The notes under the pieces are model-generated. The model had not been told where the DNA came from. It searched no databases and saw nothing but the letters and a program-made list of their open reading frames with translations. A stretch of DNA of 26,449 bases. Origin: an uncultured Oscillospiraceae bacterium. GTDB taxonomy: Bacteria; Bacillota; Clostridia; Oscillospirales; Oscillospiraceae. Position numbers and translations under genes: made by a program. The stretch is from NCBI GenBank assembly GCA_910584835.1, contig CAJUEG010000035.1, positions 1-26,449 on the forward strand. Direction: 5' to 3'. Positions 1 through 7,279 of this stretch are shown here, one piece after another. How positions within the stretch are numbered: the first letter of the stretch is position 1; every line of letters starts with the position of its first letter.

Positions 1-581
1 TCGAATCCTGCAAAAAAATTGCCTACCTGTTCCCCAAGGCCCACGCGGTGGCCTATGTGATGATGGCCTTCCGCATCGCGTGGTTCAAGGTCCACCGGCC
101 GCTGGCGTTTTACGCCGCCTATTTTTCCATCCGGGCCAAAGCCTTCGACGAGAAGTACATGTGCCGGGGGATGGATGTGGTCAAGCAGAAAATGGCGGAG
201 ATCAACGCCAAAAAGAACGCCAAGGAAAAGAAAGACCGCCCATCGGCAGTGGAGGAGGATATGCTCACCACGCTGGAGGTGTGCTATGAGTTCTACCTTC
301 GGGGGCTGAGCTTTGCCCGGATGGACATTTCCCGCTCCCACGCTGTCAACTTTTTGGTGGACGAGGAGAAGGGGGCGCTGATCCCTCCCTTCACCTCAGT
401 GGCCGGGCTGGGAGAGACGGTGGGATGGGACATCATGGAAAAACGGCAGGGCAGGGACTTTTTATCCATTGAGGAATTTGCGTTGGCGTGTACCAAGGTG
501 TCCTCTACCCACCTGGAACAGCTCAAGGAGGCGGGGGCCTTCGGCGACCTGCCGGACAGCAGCCAGTTCTCGCTGTTTTAA
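1..581 (+). CDS. polC: DNA polymerase III PolC-type alpha subunit, C-terminal part (5' end outside window)
   Basis: The frame is open from the first bases (codons in phase with position 3) to a TAA at 579-581, so only the last roughly 190 residues are present. They contain the PolC C-terminal signature CKKIAYLFPKAHAVAYV followed by MMAFRIAWFK, and the frame ends in GDLPDSSQFSLF, like the usual PolC tail. PolC is the replicative polymerase of low-GC Gram-positives and carries its own 3'-5' exonuclease domain, which would lie upstream of the window. The GTG at 48 is internal and is not the start. A strong hairpin terminator follows within 20 nt, so this is the last gene of its transcript. Identification is firm, but nothing can be said about the rest of the protein. 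Confidence 0.93.
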   Translation, partial: ESCKKIAYLFPKAHAVAYVMMAFRIAWFKVHRPLAFYAAYFSIRAKAFDEKYMCRGMDVVKQKMAEINAKKNAKEKKDRPSAVEEDMLTTLEVCYEFYLRGLSFARMDISRSHAVNFLVDEEKGALIPPFTSVAGLGETVGWDIMEKRQGRDFLSIEEFALACTKVSSTHLEQLKEAGAFGDLPDSSQFSLF

Positions 582-596
582 GGGGGCTTACAAAAG

Positions 597-627
597 AGAG
601 GCCGCTCACGGTTGAGCGGCCTCTTTC
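597..627. terminator. Intrinsic terminator between convergent genes
   Basis: A perfect 12-bp stem (597-608 with 613-624) with a CGGT loop is flanked by A-rich sequence on the left and T-rich sequence on the right. It lies between polC on the + strand and the P-loop gene on the - strand, which ends at 626. It probably terminates transcription from both directions. Confidence 0.85.
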
Positions 628-1054
628 AGTTTAGAATATTCCGGCAGATTTCCTCAGCGCCCGGACAGCCGTTATGGACATGGAAATCATGGGGCGCGTC
701 ATCAAAACAGCCGTGTTTTTTCTCCAGCATGGCGGCCACCGGGGCGGGGAGATTCCCGTGCATCCGGGCGGCAAACCGCTCCTTGATCGTGCCCAGGTCC
801 GCCGTGACCAGGATGCGGACGGCGCCGTCTGGAAGCAGCGCCAGATGCTCCCGCTCGGTGGTGACGTAGATCACATGCTTCCCGTGAACGGCCTCGGCCA
901 GCAGCGTCTGAAATAACTGGGCGGCCTCACCCTCGTTTTTTGCCAGCCGCAAATAATCCTTGCCGCTGTAGATTTTGCCCTGAGCGGCGGCGTTGATGCG
1001 CTCCGCCAATGTGGTTTTTCCGGTGCAGCTCTCTCCAAAAATTGCAATCAGCAT
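626..1054 (-). CDS. Small P-loop NTPase / kinase-like protein of unknown role
   Basis: The product is 142 aa from the ATG at 1054. The N-terminus MLIAIFGESCTGKTTLAERI carries a Walker A motif (GESCTGKT, residues 7-14), as in small nucleoside or shikimate-type kinases. No confident lid or substrate motif is recognisable, so the substrate is unknown. The start at 1054 is chosen because GGAGG lies 7 nt upstream; an upstream in-frame start at 1099 would fall on the promoter's -10 element side and has no ribosome binding site. The gene has its own promoter, diverging from that of the his operon. The C-terminus is rich in His, Cys and Asp (KKHGCFDDAPHDFHVHNGC), which could bind metal, but this is inference. 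A plausible alternative is a generic AAA or ATP-binding protein. Confidence 0.75.
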   Translation of the reverse strand: MLIAIFGESCTGKTTLAERINAAAQGKIYSGKDYLRLAKNEGEAAQLFQTLLAEAVHGKHVIYVTTEREHLALLPDGAVRILVTADLGTIKERFAARMHGNLPAPVAAMLEKKHGCFDDAPHDFHVHNGCPGAEEICRNILN

Positions 1055-1087
1055 GATTATGTCCTCCAAATCCTGTGGAATGAGAAT

Positions 1088-1116
1088 ACTATATAACAAA
1101 GAGCTGGTTTTGGCAA
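1088..1116 (-). promoter_or_regulatory. Promoter of the minus-strand P-loop gene
   Basis: Reading the minus strand, TTGCCA (1116-1111) and TATAGT (1093-1088) are separated by 17 nt, matching the housekeeping sigma factor consensus. The start codon is about 35 nt downstream. Only 16 bp separate its -35 from the -35 of the divergent his promoter. Confidence 0.7.
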
Positions 1117-1132
1117 GGAAAACGATTTGGGG

Positions 1133-1161
1133 TTGACAGGGTGCCGCCGTTATGCTATGAT
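1133..1161 (+). promoter_or_regulatory. Promoter of the his operon
   Basis: TTGACA at 1133-1138 and TATGAT at 1156-1161 are 17 nt apart, and a TG at 1153-1154 gives an extended -10. The predicted transcript starts near 1168, leaving only about 33 nt before hisZ. That is too short for a T-box or a histidine attenuator, so any control here would have to act on initiation. Confidence 0.85.
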
Positions 1162-1200
1162 TTACTACATTAGCGGACTAAAGAAAGCGGAGGAAATCCA

Positions 1201-2367
1201 ATGAACATCCATATCAACACTCCCGAGGGGACCCGGGACCGGCTGTTTGCCGAGTGCCTGGAGCGCCGCCAGGTGCAGTCCGCACTGGTGGAGCTGTTCC
1301 GCCGCAGGGGTTATACCGAGGTCATCACCCCCGAGGTGGAGTTTTATGACCTGTTTATCCAGTCCGGCAATCCCATCCCCCAGGAGTCTATGATGAAGAT
1401 TATCGACCGCTCGGGGAAGATCATGGTGATGCGGCCTGACTGCACCGCCCCTATCGCGAGGGTGGCGGCCACAAAGCTGAGGCAGCTGGCCCTGCCCCAG
1501 CGGCTGTATTACGACCAGACCGTGTTCCGTGACCGGCTGGCCCACCAGGGCGGCAGCCGGGAGATTGCCCAGTGCGGGGTGGAGATGATCGGCGCGGTGG
1601 GCGACAAGGCCGACCTGGAGATGGTGGCCATGGCGGTGGATGCGCTGCGGACCTGCATTCCCGTTCCGTTCCATATTGAACTGGGCCATGCCGGGTTCTA
1701 TCGGGCGCTGGCCGGGCGGATGAATATGCCCCAGGAAGAACAGGAGCGGCTGCGCTCCGCCATTGAGGGTAAAAATTTTGCCCTGCTCAACGACTTGCTG
1801 GAACCCTACCGGGGAGAGGATGTCTGCGCCGCCCTGCGCCGCCTGCCCTATCTGTTCGGCGGGGTGGAGGTGCTGGATGAGGCGCAGGCTCTGGCGGGGC
1901 CCTGCGGCAGTCTGGACCATCTGCGGCGGCTGTACGCGGAACTGTCCGCCGCGGGGTATGGGGACTGCGTCCGTTTTGACCTGGGATTGGTCCATCAACT
2001 GGACTACTACACCGGCCTGGTGTTCCGGGGCTATGCCGAGGGCGCGGGGGCGCCGGTGCTGTCCGGGGGGCGGTATGACGGGCTGATGGAGCAGTTTGGC
2101 CGCAGGGCGGAGGCCATCGGCTTTGCCGTGGACGTGGACGCGGTGGGAGCCTGCCTCACAGTGGAAGCGCCCAGGCTGGAGACCGTGATCCACTACGGCC
2201 CCGGGCTGCTGGCCCGGGCGCTGGCGGTGGTGGACAGCCGCCCCGCCGGGAGCTGCGAGCTGTCCCCCTGCCGCACCTTGGACAGCACCATGAACCTGGC
2301 CCGGGAGAAGGGGGCGGCCCAGGTGCTGCTGCTGGACAGCGGGGGAGAGAGGTGGATGGAGGTATGA
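1201..2367 (+). CDS. hisZ: ATP phosphoribosyltransferase regulatory subunit HisZ
   Basis: The product is 388 aa, the usual HisZ length. HisZ is a catalytically inactive paralogue of histidyl-tRNA synthetase that assembles with short HisG, makes it active and confers histidine feedback. Class II synthetase-like landmarks are visible: PEGTRDRLF near the N-terminus, MVMRPDCTAPIARVA (motif 2 region), QCGVEMIG, YYTGLVFRGY and GGRYDGLMEQFG. It is not the true HisRS, because it lacks a recognisable anticodon-binding domain and lies directly before a short hisG. The ATG at 1201 has GGAGG 7 nt upstream. The stop overlaps the hisG start in an ATGA junction. It is the first gene of the operon. Confidence 0.93.
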   Translation: MNIHINTPEGTRDRLFAECLERRQVQSALVELFRRRGYTEVITPEVEFYDLFIQSGNPIPQESMMKIIDRSGKIMVMRPDCTAPIARVAATKLRQLALPQRLYYDQTVFRDRLAHQGGSREIAQCGVEMIGAVGDKADLEMVAMAVDALRTCIPVPFHIELGHAGFYRALAGRMNMPQEEQERLRSAIEGKNFALLNDLLEPYRGEDVCAALRRLPYLFGGVEVLDEAQALAGPCGSLDHLRRLYAELSAAGYGDCVRFDLGLVHQLDYYTGLVFRGYAEGAGAPVLSGGRYDGLMEQFGRRAEAIGFAVDVDAVGACLTVEAPRLETVIHYGPGLLARALAVVDSRPAGSCELSPCRTLDSTMNLAREKGAAQVLLLDSGGERWMEV

Positions 2368-3005
2368 GCGAGCGGCTGAGAATTGCCCTGACCAAGGGGC
2401 GGCTGCAGGAAAAATCGGTGAAGCTGTTCGAGGCCATGGGGCTTGACTGCGCCCCGGTGCGCAATCCGGGGCGTCGGCTGATTCACGCCCTGCCCAACTA
2501 TCCCCTGGATGTGGTGCTGGCCAAGGCCCCCGATGTGATTACCTATGTGGAGCACGGAGTGTGCGACCTGGGCGTGGTGGGGAAGGACACCATTTTGGAG
2601 AAGGGCGGGGCCTTTTACGAGGTGCTGGACCTGGGATTCGGCCGCTGCCGGTTTGCCCTGGCGGTGAAAAAGGGCAGCGACTTTTACGGCACCTATAAGA
2701 CCCGGCGCATTGCCTCCAAATACCCAAACGTCACCCGGGCTTTCTTTGAGAAAAAGGGGATGGACGTGGACATCATCAAGATTGAGGGCAGCGTGGAGCT
2801 GGCCCCCATTCTGGACCTGGCCGACGGCATCGTGGATATCGTGGAGACGGGCGCGACCTTAAAGGAAAATGGTTTGGAGCCCATCGAGGACGTGGCCCAG
2901 GTGTCGGCGCGGCTCATTGTCAATACCGCGTCCATGAAGCTGTATAAGAATGAGATCACCGATTTTTTGTCCCGCGCGGAGCGGGAATTGGGGGGAAACG
3001 CATGA
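2364..3005 (+). CDS. hisG: ATP phosphoribosyltransferase catalytic subunit, short form
   Basis: HisG catalyses the first step of histidine synthesis, joining ATP and PRPP to give phosphoribosyl-ATP. The product is 213 aa, the short form lacking the C-terminal regulatory domain, which fits with the adjacent hisZ. Family motifs are RIALTKGRLQEK at the N-terminus, DLGVVGKDT, and the PRPP-binding region DIVETGATLKENGL near residues 155-168. I chose the ATG at 2364, giving MSERLRIALTKGRL and a 4-nt ATGA overlap with hisZ, over a GTG at 2352 that would add four residues. The ribosome binding site does not decide clearly, since the nearest GGAGG abuts the ATG. Its stop overlaps the hisD start, again as ATGA. 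Confidence 0.93.
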   Translation: MSERLRIALTKGRLQEKSVKLFEAMGLDCAPVRNPGRRLIHALPNYPLDVVLAKAPDVITYVEHGVCDLGVVGKDTILEKGGAFYEVLDLGFGRCRFALAVKKGSDFYGTYKTRRIASKYPNVTRAFFEKKGMDVDIIKIEGSVELAPILDLADGIVDIVETGATLKENGLEPIEDVAQVSARLIVNTASMKLYKNEITDFLSRAERELGGNA

Positions 3006-4279
3006 TTTCCATCATCAGGGCGGACGGAACCGCCGAGCGCCGCCAGCTAGACGCGATGCGGGCGAGGGCGGCGGAGAAAAACGCCGATATTGAAACAGCG
3101 GTCAAAGCCATTATGGAGCGTGTGCGGGCGGAGGGTATGCCGGCAGTGGAGCGGTACAGCCTCCAATTTGACCGCAGGGCTCCCTATGAGCTGTCAGGGG
3201 AGCAGCTGGACGAGGCATATTCCGCCTGTCCGCCGGAGCTGACCGCCGCGCTGGAGCACGCGGCACAAAACATCCGGGATTACAACGAAAAACTGCTGAC
3301 GCGTTCTATGGAGTGGACCTCGCCGGACGGGGGAAGGGTGGGGCGCATTGTCCGGGGACTGGGCCGGGTCGGCATCTACGTTCCCGGCGGTACCGCGGCC
3401 TATCCCAGCTCGGTGCTGATGAACGCCGTCCCAGCCAAGGTGGCGGGGGTGGGGGAGATTGTTATGCTCACGCCGCCCACGGAAAATCTCAGCGGCGCTG
3501 TTCTGGCGGCGGCGAAAATTGCCGGGGTGGACCGGGTCATCGCTGTGGGCGGCGCCCAGGCGGTGGCCGCCGTCACCTACGGCGCCGGCTTTATCCCCAA
3601 AGTGGATAAGCTGGTGGGGCCGGGGAACGCCTACGTGGCCGCGGCCAAGAGAATGGCCTACGGGGCGCTGGACATCGACATGGTGGCCGGGCCGTCGGAG
3701 GTGCTGGTCATCGCCGATGAAACCGCCGACCCGAAATTCGTTGCCGCCGACCTGCTCAGCCAGGCGGAGCACGACAAGCTGGCCTCGGCGGTGCTGCTCA
3801 CCGATTCCATGGAGCTGGCCCGGGCGGTGGACAGGGAAGTCATCCGCCAGACGGGTTATCTATGCCGCTCCGATATTATGGAGGCTTCCCTGAGAGACTT
3901 CGGCTGTGCCATCGTGTGTAGAGGCCTCGACCAGTGCGTGGAGCTGGCCAATGAAATTGCGCCGGAACATTTGGAAATTGTCACCCAATCGCCAAGAGAG
4001 CTGCTGCCCGCGGTAAAAAACGCGGGAGCGGTATTCCTGGGGGCATATACGCCGGAGCCGCTGGGGGATTATCTGGCGGGGCCGGACCATGTGCTGCCCA
4101 CCAGCGGGACCGCCCGGTTCTTCTCCCCCCTGAGCGTGGACAGCTTCCTGAAATCCATGAGCGTGCTGGAGTTTGGCCGGGAGGCGCTGGAACCCATTTC
4201 CCAGGAAATCATTTCGCTGGCCCGGGCGGAAAAGCTCACCGCCCACGCAAATTCCATTCAGGTGCGATTCGAGAGATGA
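3002..4279 (+). CDS. hisD: Histidinol dehydrogenase
   Basis: HisD catalyses the last two steps of histidine synthesis, oxidising histidinol to histidine with two NAD+ and a zinc ion. The product is 425 aa, a normal length. Motifs include VGIYVPGGTAAYPSS, GPGNAYVAAAKR, GPSEVLVIADE, QAEHD (zinc site region), and NEIAPEHLEI, whose Glu-His pair is the catalytic base site in the family. GPDHVLPTSGTARF follows, with another conserved His. The start overlaps the hisG stop by 4 nt. After it comes a 75-nt gap with an internal promoter, so this is the last gene of the uninterrupted first half of the operon. Confidence 0.95.
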   Translation: MISIIRADGTAERRQLDAMRARAAEKNADIETAVKAIMERVRAEGMPAVERYSLQFDRRAPYELSGEQLDEAYSACPPELTAALEHAAQNIRDYNEKLLTRSMEWTSPDGGRVGRIVRGLGRVGIYVPGGTAAYPSSVLMNAVPAKVAGVGEIVMLTPPTENLSGAVLAAAKIAGVDRVIAVGGAQAVAAVTYGAGFIPKVDKLVGPGNAYVAAAKRMAYGALDIDMVAGPSEVLVIADETADPKFVAADLLSQAEHDKLASAVLLTDSMELARAVDREVIRQTGYLCRSDIMEASLRDFGCAIVCRGLDQCVELANEIAPEHLEIVTQSPRELLPAVKNAGAVFLGAYTPEPLGDYLAGPDHVLPTSGTARFFSPLSVDSFLKSMSVLEFGREALEPISQEIISLARAEKLTAHANSIQVRFER

Positions 4280-4299
4280 AGGATAGACGTAAAAATGCC

Positions 4300-4328
4300 T
4301 TGCAAAACGTACACAATTATGTTATAAT
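4300..4328 (+). promoter_or_regulatory. Internal promoter within the his operon
   Basis: TTGCAA at 4300-4305 and a perfect TATAAT at 4323-4328 are separated by 17 nt. It lies just upstream of the Phd-like gene and could also drive hisB and everything downstream. It coincides with a long inverted repeat. Confidence 0.8.
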
Positions 4329-4336
4329 TGTGTACG
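4308..4336. promoter_or_regulatory. Perfect 13-bp inverted repeat overlapping the internal promoter (putative operator)
   Basis: The arms CGTACACAATTAT (4308-4320) and ATAATTGTGTACG (4324-4336) are perfectly complementary around a GTT spacer, 29 bp in all. The repeat covers the spacer, the -10 and the likely transcription start. GTAC-containing half-sites resemble the TGTACA core bound by YefM, a relative of the protein encoded just downstream. A T-run does not follow on the + strand (the flank is A6), so it is unlikely to be a terminator. Binding by the adjacent gene product is inference. Confidence 0.75.
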
Positions 4337-4354
4337 AAAAAAGGAGGGATTTTT

Positions 4355-4762
4355 ATGCCGATCATCATACCAATTACGGACCTGCGGAATACCACAAAAA
4401 TTTCGGAACTCTGCCACGGGAAAAATGAACCCGTTTTTATCACCAAAAACGGGTACAGCGACCTGGTCATCATGAGTGCGGAGGTATATGAGGCGCTGAC
4501 GGAGGGACGTCAGGCGGCGCGCCCCGCCGCGCAGCCGGAGGAGATGTGCTTTCTCACAGAGCAGAGCCCCATCTGGGCGGGGATGCTGGCGGATGTTTTG
4601 CAGCAGCACGGCATACCCTTTTTCAAAGGGAGCTCATTGGGGGCCGGGCTGGCCATCAAGACGGGCGGTCTCTCGGAGCGCATCCGCTTCTTTGTGCCCG
4701 GGTCCTGCCTGGCGGACGCCAGGGATTTGGTGGAGGAGCTGTTTTCCAAGGAGACGGACTGA
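4355..4762 (+). CDS. Phd/YefM-type antitoxin-like N-terminus fused to a DUF2007-like C-terminus
   Basis: The product is 135 aa from the ATG at 4355, with AAGGAGGG 6 nt upstream; an earlier in-frame ATG at 4328 lies inside the -10 and is rejected. Residues 1-50 match the Phd/YefM fold: PITDLRNTTKISEL, EPVFITKNGYSDLVIMS and AEVYEAL, the DNA-binding and dimerising part of many antitoxins. A linker rich in Ala, Pro and Gln (51-63) leads to residues 71-132, which look like DUF2007, a small putative signal-transducing or ligand-binding domain (IWAGMLADVLQQHGIPFF, then FFVPGSCLADARDLVEELF). No toxin gene is next to it, and the region before hisB is only about 100 nt. It probably represses its own promoter through the overlapping inverted repeat. 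The family calls are from motif resemblance only. Confidence 0.75.
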   Translation: MPIIIPITDLRNTTKISELCHGKNEPVFITKNGYSDLVIMSAEVYEALTEGRQAARPAAQPEEMCFLTEQSPIWAGMLADVLQQHGIPFFKGSSLGAGLAIKTGGLSERIRFFVPGSCLADARDLVEELFSKETD

Positions 4763-4867
4763 TGGGCCGGAGCATGGGCAAAAATTCAGCTCTTCCATCG
4801 GGCAGGCATTTCTGATTGATAGGTTCTAAGGGCCCGCAGCGGCAACAGTAAATTAGGGGGACTATCT

Positions 4868-5443
4868 ATGCGGCAGGCATCTATACAGCGCACGACCAAG
4901 GAAACGGACGTAAGCGTCACCCTCTGCCTGGACGGGGGAGAGGTAAATATATCCACCGGCATTGGCTTTTTCGACCATATGCTCACCGCCCTGGCCTTTT
5001 ACGCCGGGTTTGGGCTGGAGCTGTCCGCGCTCGGCGACCTCCACGTGGACGGCCACCATACGGTGGAGGATGTGGGCATCGTGCTGGGACAGGCGCTCCG
5101 GGAGGCGCTGGGCGGCAAGCAGGGTATTTGCCGCTACGGAGCAGCCCTTGTGCCCATGGATGAGGCGCTGTGCCGCACGGTTCTGGACATTTCCAACCGG
5201 CCCTATCTGGTGTTTGACGCGCCCATGCCCCAGCCCGTGGTCGGCGGCTATGACAGCTGCCTGACGGTGGAATTCATGCGGGCGTTCGCGATAAACAGCG
5301 GGATGACATTACATCAGAAATGTGAATATGGCGGCAATGCCCACCACATCACCGAGGCGCTGTTTAAATCCCTGGGACTGGCCCTGCGGGAGGCCGTGGA
5401 GATTGCGGGGGACGGCATCACATCCACCAAGGGGGCGCTGTAA
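4868..5443 (+). CDS. hisB: Imidazoleglycerol-phosphate dehydratase
   Basis: HisB dehydrates imidazole glycerol phosphate to imidazole acetol phosphate using manganese. The product is 191 aa, the monofunctional form without a fused histidinol-phosphatase. Metal-binding His/Glu clusters are present: FFDHMLTAL, DLHVDGHHTVEDVGI, and NAHHITEALFKSLG. The conserved N-terminal RTTKET and C-terminal STKGAL are also there. The ATG has AGGGGGA upstream at a normal distance. The stop codon shares one base with the hisH start (TAATG). It resumes the his operon after the Phd-like gene. Confidence 0.96.
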   Translation: MRQASIQRTTKETDVSVTLCLDGGEVNISTGIGFFDHMLTALAFYAGFGLELSALGDLHVDGHHTVEDVGIVLGQALREALGGKQGICRYGAALVPMDEALCRTVLDISNRPYLVFDAPMPQPVVGGYDSCLTVEFMRAFAINSGMTLHQKCEYGGNAHHITEALFKSLGLALREAVEIAGDGITSTKGAL

Positions 5444-6051
5444 TGGGATATACCGCCATTGTGGACTACGGCGTGGGCAATCTGAAAAGCGTGTCCAACG
5501 CCATGGCTTATATCGGACAGAAAACCCTGGTGACCGGCGATCCGGCAGAGCTGGAGCGGGCGGACGCCGTAATCCTCCCCGGGGTAGGGGCTTTCCCGGA
5601 CGCGGCGGACAAGCTGCGGCAGACAGGGCTGGACAGGGCGGTGCTGGCGCAGGCGGGGCGCAAGCCTGTTTTGGGCATCTGCCTGGGCATGCAGCTGCTG
5701 TTCGACTGGGGAGAGGAAGGAAAGCGGTGTAAGGGCCTTGGACTTGTGGGCGGCTGCGTCAAGCTGATGGAAACAGAATTCAAGCTGCCCCATATCGGCT
5801 GGAACAGCCTGGAGTTTTCAAGCGGCTCCCCGCTGTTTCACGGCCTGGACAGCGGGACATACGTGTACTTTGTCCACTCGTACTGCGGCCATGCCGCCAG
5901 CAGGGAGGACGTGATTGCCCGCACGATTTATGGCCCGCCCGTGGTGGCGGCGGTGTCCCATAACGGGGTATACGGCTGCCAGTTTCACCCGGAAAAGAGC
6001 GGAGAGGCGGGGCTGCAAATTTTGAAGAATTTTGGAGAATTGATGGGATGA
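5443..6051 (+). CDS. hisH: Imidazole glycerol phosphate synthase, glutaminase subunit
   Basis: HisH is a class I glutamine amidotransferase that releases ammonia from glutamine and channels it to HisF. The product is 202 aa, normal length. The catalytic triad is visible: Cys80 in GICLGMQ, and His182 and Glu184 in QFHPEKSG. The oxyanion region LPGVGAF is conserved. It overlaps hisB by 1 nt and hisA by 4 nt (ATGA), implying coupled translation. Confidence 0.96.
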   Translation: MGYTAIVDYGVGNLKSVSNAMAYIGQKTLVTGDPAELERADAVILPGVGAFPDAADKLRQTGLDRAVLAQAGRKPVLGICLGMQLLFDWGEEGKRCKGLGLVGGCVKLMETEFKLPHIGWNSLEFSSGSPLFHGLDSGTYVYFVHSYCGHAASREDVIARTIYGPPVVAAVSHNGVYGCQFHPEKSGEAGLQILKNFGELMG

Positions 6052-6773
6052 TTATTTTACCTGCCATTGATATGAAGGACGGACAGTGCGTCCGGCTGCA
6101 AAGAGGGGCGTTTTCCACAGTCAGCCGGGTGGCGGACCATGCGCTGGAAACCGCCCGGGCCTTTGCCTCCGCTGGGGCTAAATGGGTGCACATGGTGGAT
6201 CTGGATGGCGCCCGGGACGGGGTGCGGCAGAATTTTTCTGCCATCTATGAGGTAATTCAACAATCCGGCCTGCGGGTGGAGCTGGGCGGCGGCATAAAGA
6301 GCTGTGAGGATGTGGACACGGTGGCAGGGACGGGGGTGTCCCGGCTGGTGATCGGCTCCGCCGCCGTTACCCATCCCGAGGTGGTGGACTACGCCTTGAA
6401 ACAGTATGGCCCCGGCCGGGTGGCCGTGGGGATCGACTGCCTGAACGGGCGGGTGCGCATTGCGGGCTGGGAGCGGGATTCCGCGCTCAGCGGCCTGGAG
6501 CTGGCCCGCCGGATGGAGGAAAAGGACGTAAAGATAATAATCTTTACAGATATTGCCGCAGATGGGATGCTGTCTGGTCCCAGCTTTGGACAGCTTGCCG
6601 CGCTGCAAAAGGCGGTGGGATGCGGCATCGTGGCCTCCGGCGGGGTGACTACCCTGGATGACATCAGGCGGCTCCGGGACATGGGCCTGTACGGGGCTGT
6701 CATCGGCAAGGCGTACTACGCCGGTACCATCGATCTGGCGGAAGCGGTCCGGGAAGCGGGGCCCCAGCGATGA
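6048..6773 (+). CDS. hisA: ProFAR isomerase (phosphoribosylformimino-AICAR-phosphate isomerase)
   Basis: HisA carries out the Amadori rearrangement of ProFAR to PRFAR within a (beta/alpha)8 barrel. The product is 241 aa. The N-terminus MIILPAIDMKDGQCVRL supplies the catalytic Asp8, and the second half carries GIDCLNGRV and FTDIAADGMLSGP with the other catalytic Asp. The phosphate-binding loops ELGGGIKS and ASGGV are present. It overlaps hisH by 4 nt and the following kinase-like gene by 4 nt. Confidence 0.95.
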   Translation: MIILPAIDMKDGQCVRLQRGAFSTVSRVADHALETARAFASAGAKWVHMVDLDGARDGVRQNFSAIYEVIQQSGLRVELGGGIKSCEDVDTVAGTGVSRLVIGSAAVTHPEVVDYALKQYGPGRVAVGIDCLNGRVRIAGWERDSALSGLELARRMEEKDVKIIIFTDIAADGMLSGPSFGQLAALQKAVGCGIVASGGVTTLDDIRRLRDMGLYGAVIGKAYYAGTIDLAEAVREAGPQR

Positions 6774-7279
6774 AGATCGCGGTGATGGGCTACAGCGGGT
6801 CGGGCAAGTCCACCCTGGCCCGGGCGCTGGGAGAGCGGTATGACATCCCGGTGCTGCATTTGGACCGGATTCACTGGGCGCCGGGCTGGCAAGAGCGGGA
6901 CAGGGAGGAGGTCCGCCGGATGGTCCATGACTTTATGGAAAACCCGGCCTGGGTCATTGATGGCAATTATACCAAGTTTGAGTATGAACGCAGGCTGGCA
7001 GAGGCGGACAGGATTCTGCTCCTGGAATTGCCGCGGCTGACCTGTTTTTGCCGGGCATGGCGGCGCTTTTTCCGCTATTGTGGACAGACCCGCGCAGATA
7101 TGGGCGAGGGGTGCCCGGAGAGAATGGACCGGGAATTCATGTGGTGGATTCTATGGAAAGGGCGCACCCGCCAAAAGCGGAGGGCATTTCAAGAAGCGGC
7201 AGAGAGATACCCCGCAAAAACTGTTGTCTTGCGCAGCCAGAGAGATATAGACCGATATTTGGAGGGGGTCTCATGCTAG
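6770..7279 (+). CDS. Adenylate-kinase-like P-loop protein ("DNA topology modulation protein" FlaR-like) inside the his operon
   Basis: The product is 169 aa. Walker A is GYSGSGKST at residues 7-15, followed by LHLDRIHWAPGW near residues 30-41 and a conserved WVIDGNY segment, the pattern of small P-loop proteins usually annotated as FlaR or topology modulation proteins. That name rests on weak historical evidence; a kinase acting on a small molecule is the likelier biochemistry. A basic stretch (RQKRRAFQEAAERYP) near residues 137-151 may be the lid. It overlaps hisA by 4 nt (ATGA) and hisF by 7 nt, so it is translated as part of the operon. Substrate and any role in histidine metabolism are unknown. 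Confidence 0.8.
   Translation: MKIAVMGYSGSGKSTLARALGERYDIPVLHLDRIHWAPGWQERDREEVRRMVHDFMENPAWVIDGNYTKFEYERRLAEADRILLLELPRLTCFCRAWRRFFRYCGQTRADMGEGCPERMDREFMWWILWKGRTRQKRRAFQEAAERYPAKTVVLRSQRDIDRYLEGVSC

Noticed and set aside
1162..1200. T-box or his attenuator before hisZ
   Set aside because: Only about 33 nt separate the predicted transcription start from the start codon, so there is no room for such an element.
1165..2193. A 342-codon open frame on the minus strand opposite hisZ
   Set aside because: It would run across the his promoter and lies opposite a clear HisZ; the composition is that of an antisense shadow.
4308..4336. The inverted repeat as a transcription terminator of hisD
   Set aside because: The + strand is followed by A6 and then the ribosome binding site, not by a T-run, and the repeat overlays a consensus promoter. 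An operator is the better reading.
4763..4867. A toxin gene paired with the Phd-like protein
   Set aside because: The gap is about 100 nt and holds no frame with a ribosome binding site other than the one used by hisB.
7048..7272. A 75-codon N-terminal extension of hisF
   Set aside because: The added residues come only from reading the kinase gene in another frame, and HisF proteins begin at the LAKRIIPCLD segment. A strong ribosome binding site precedes the ATG at 7273.
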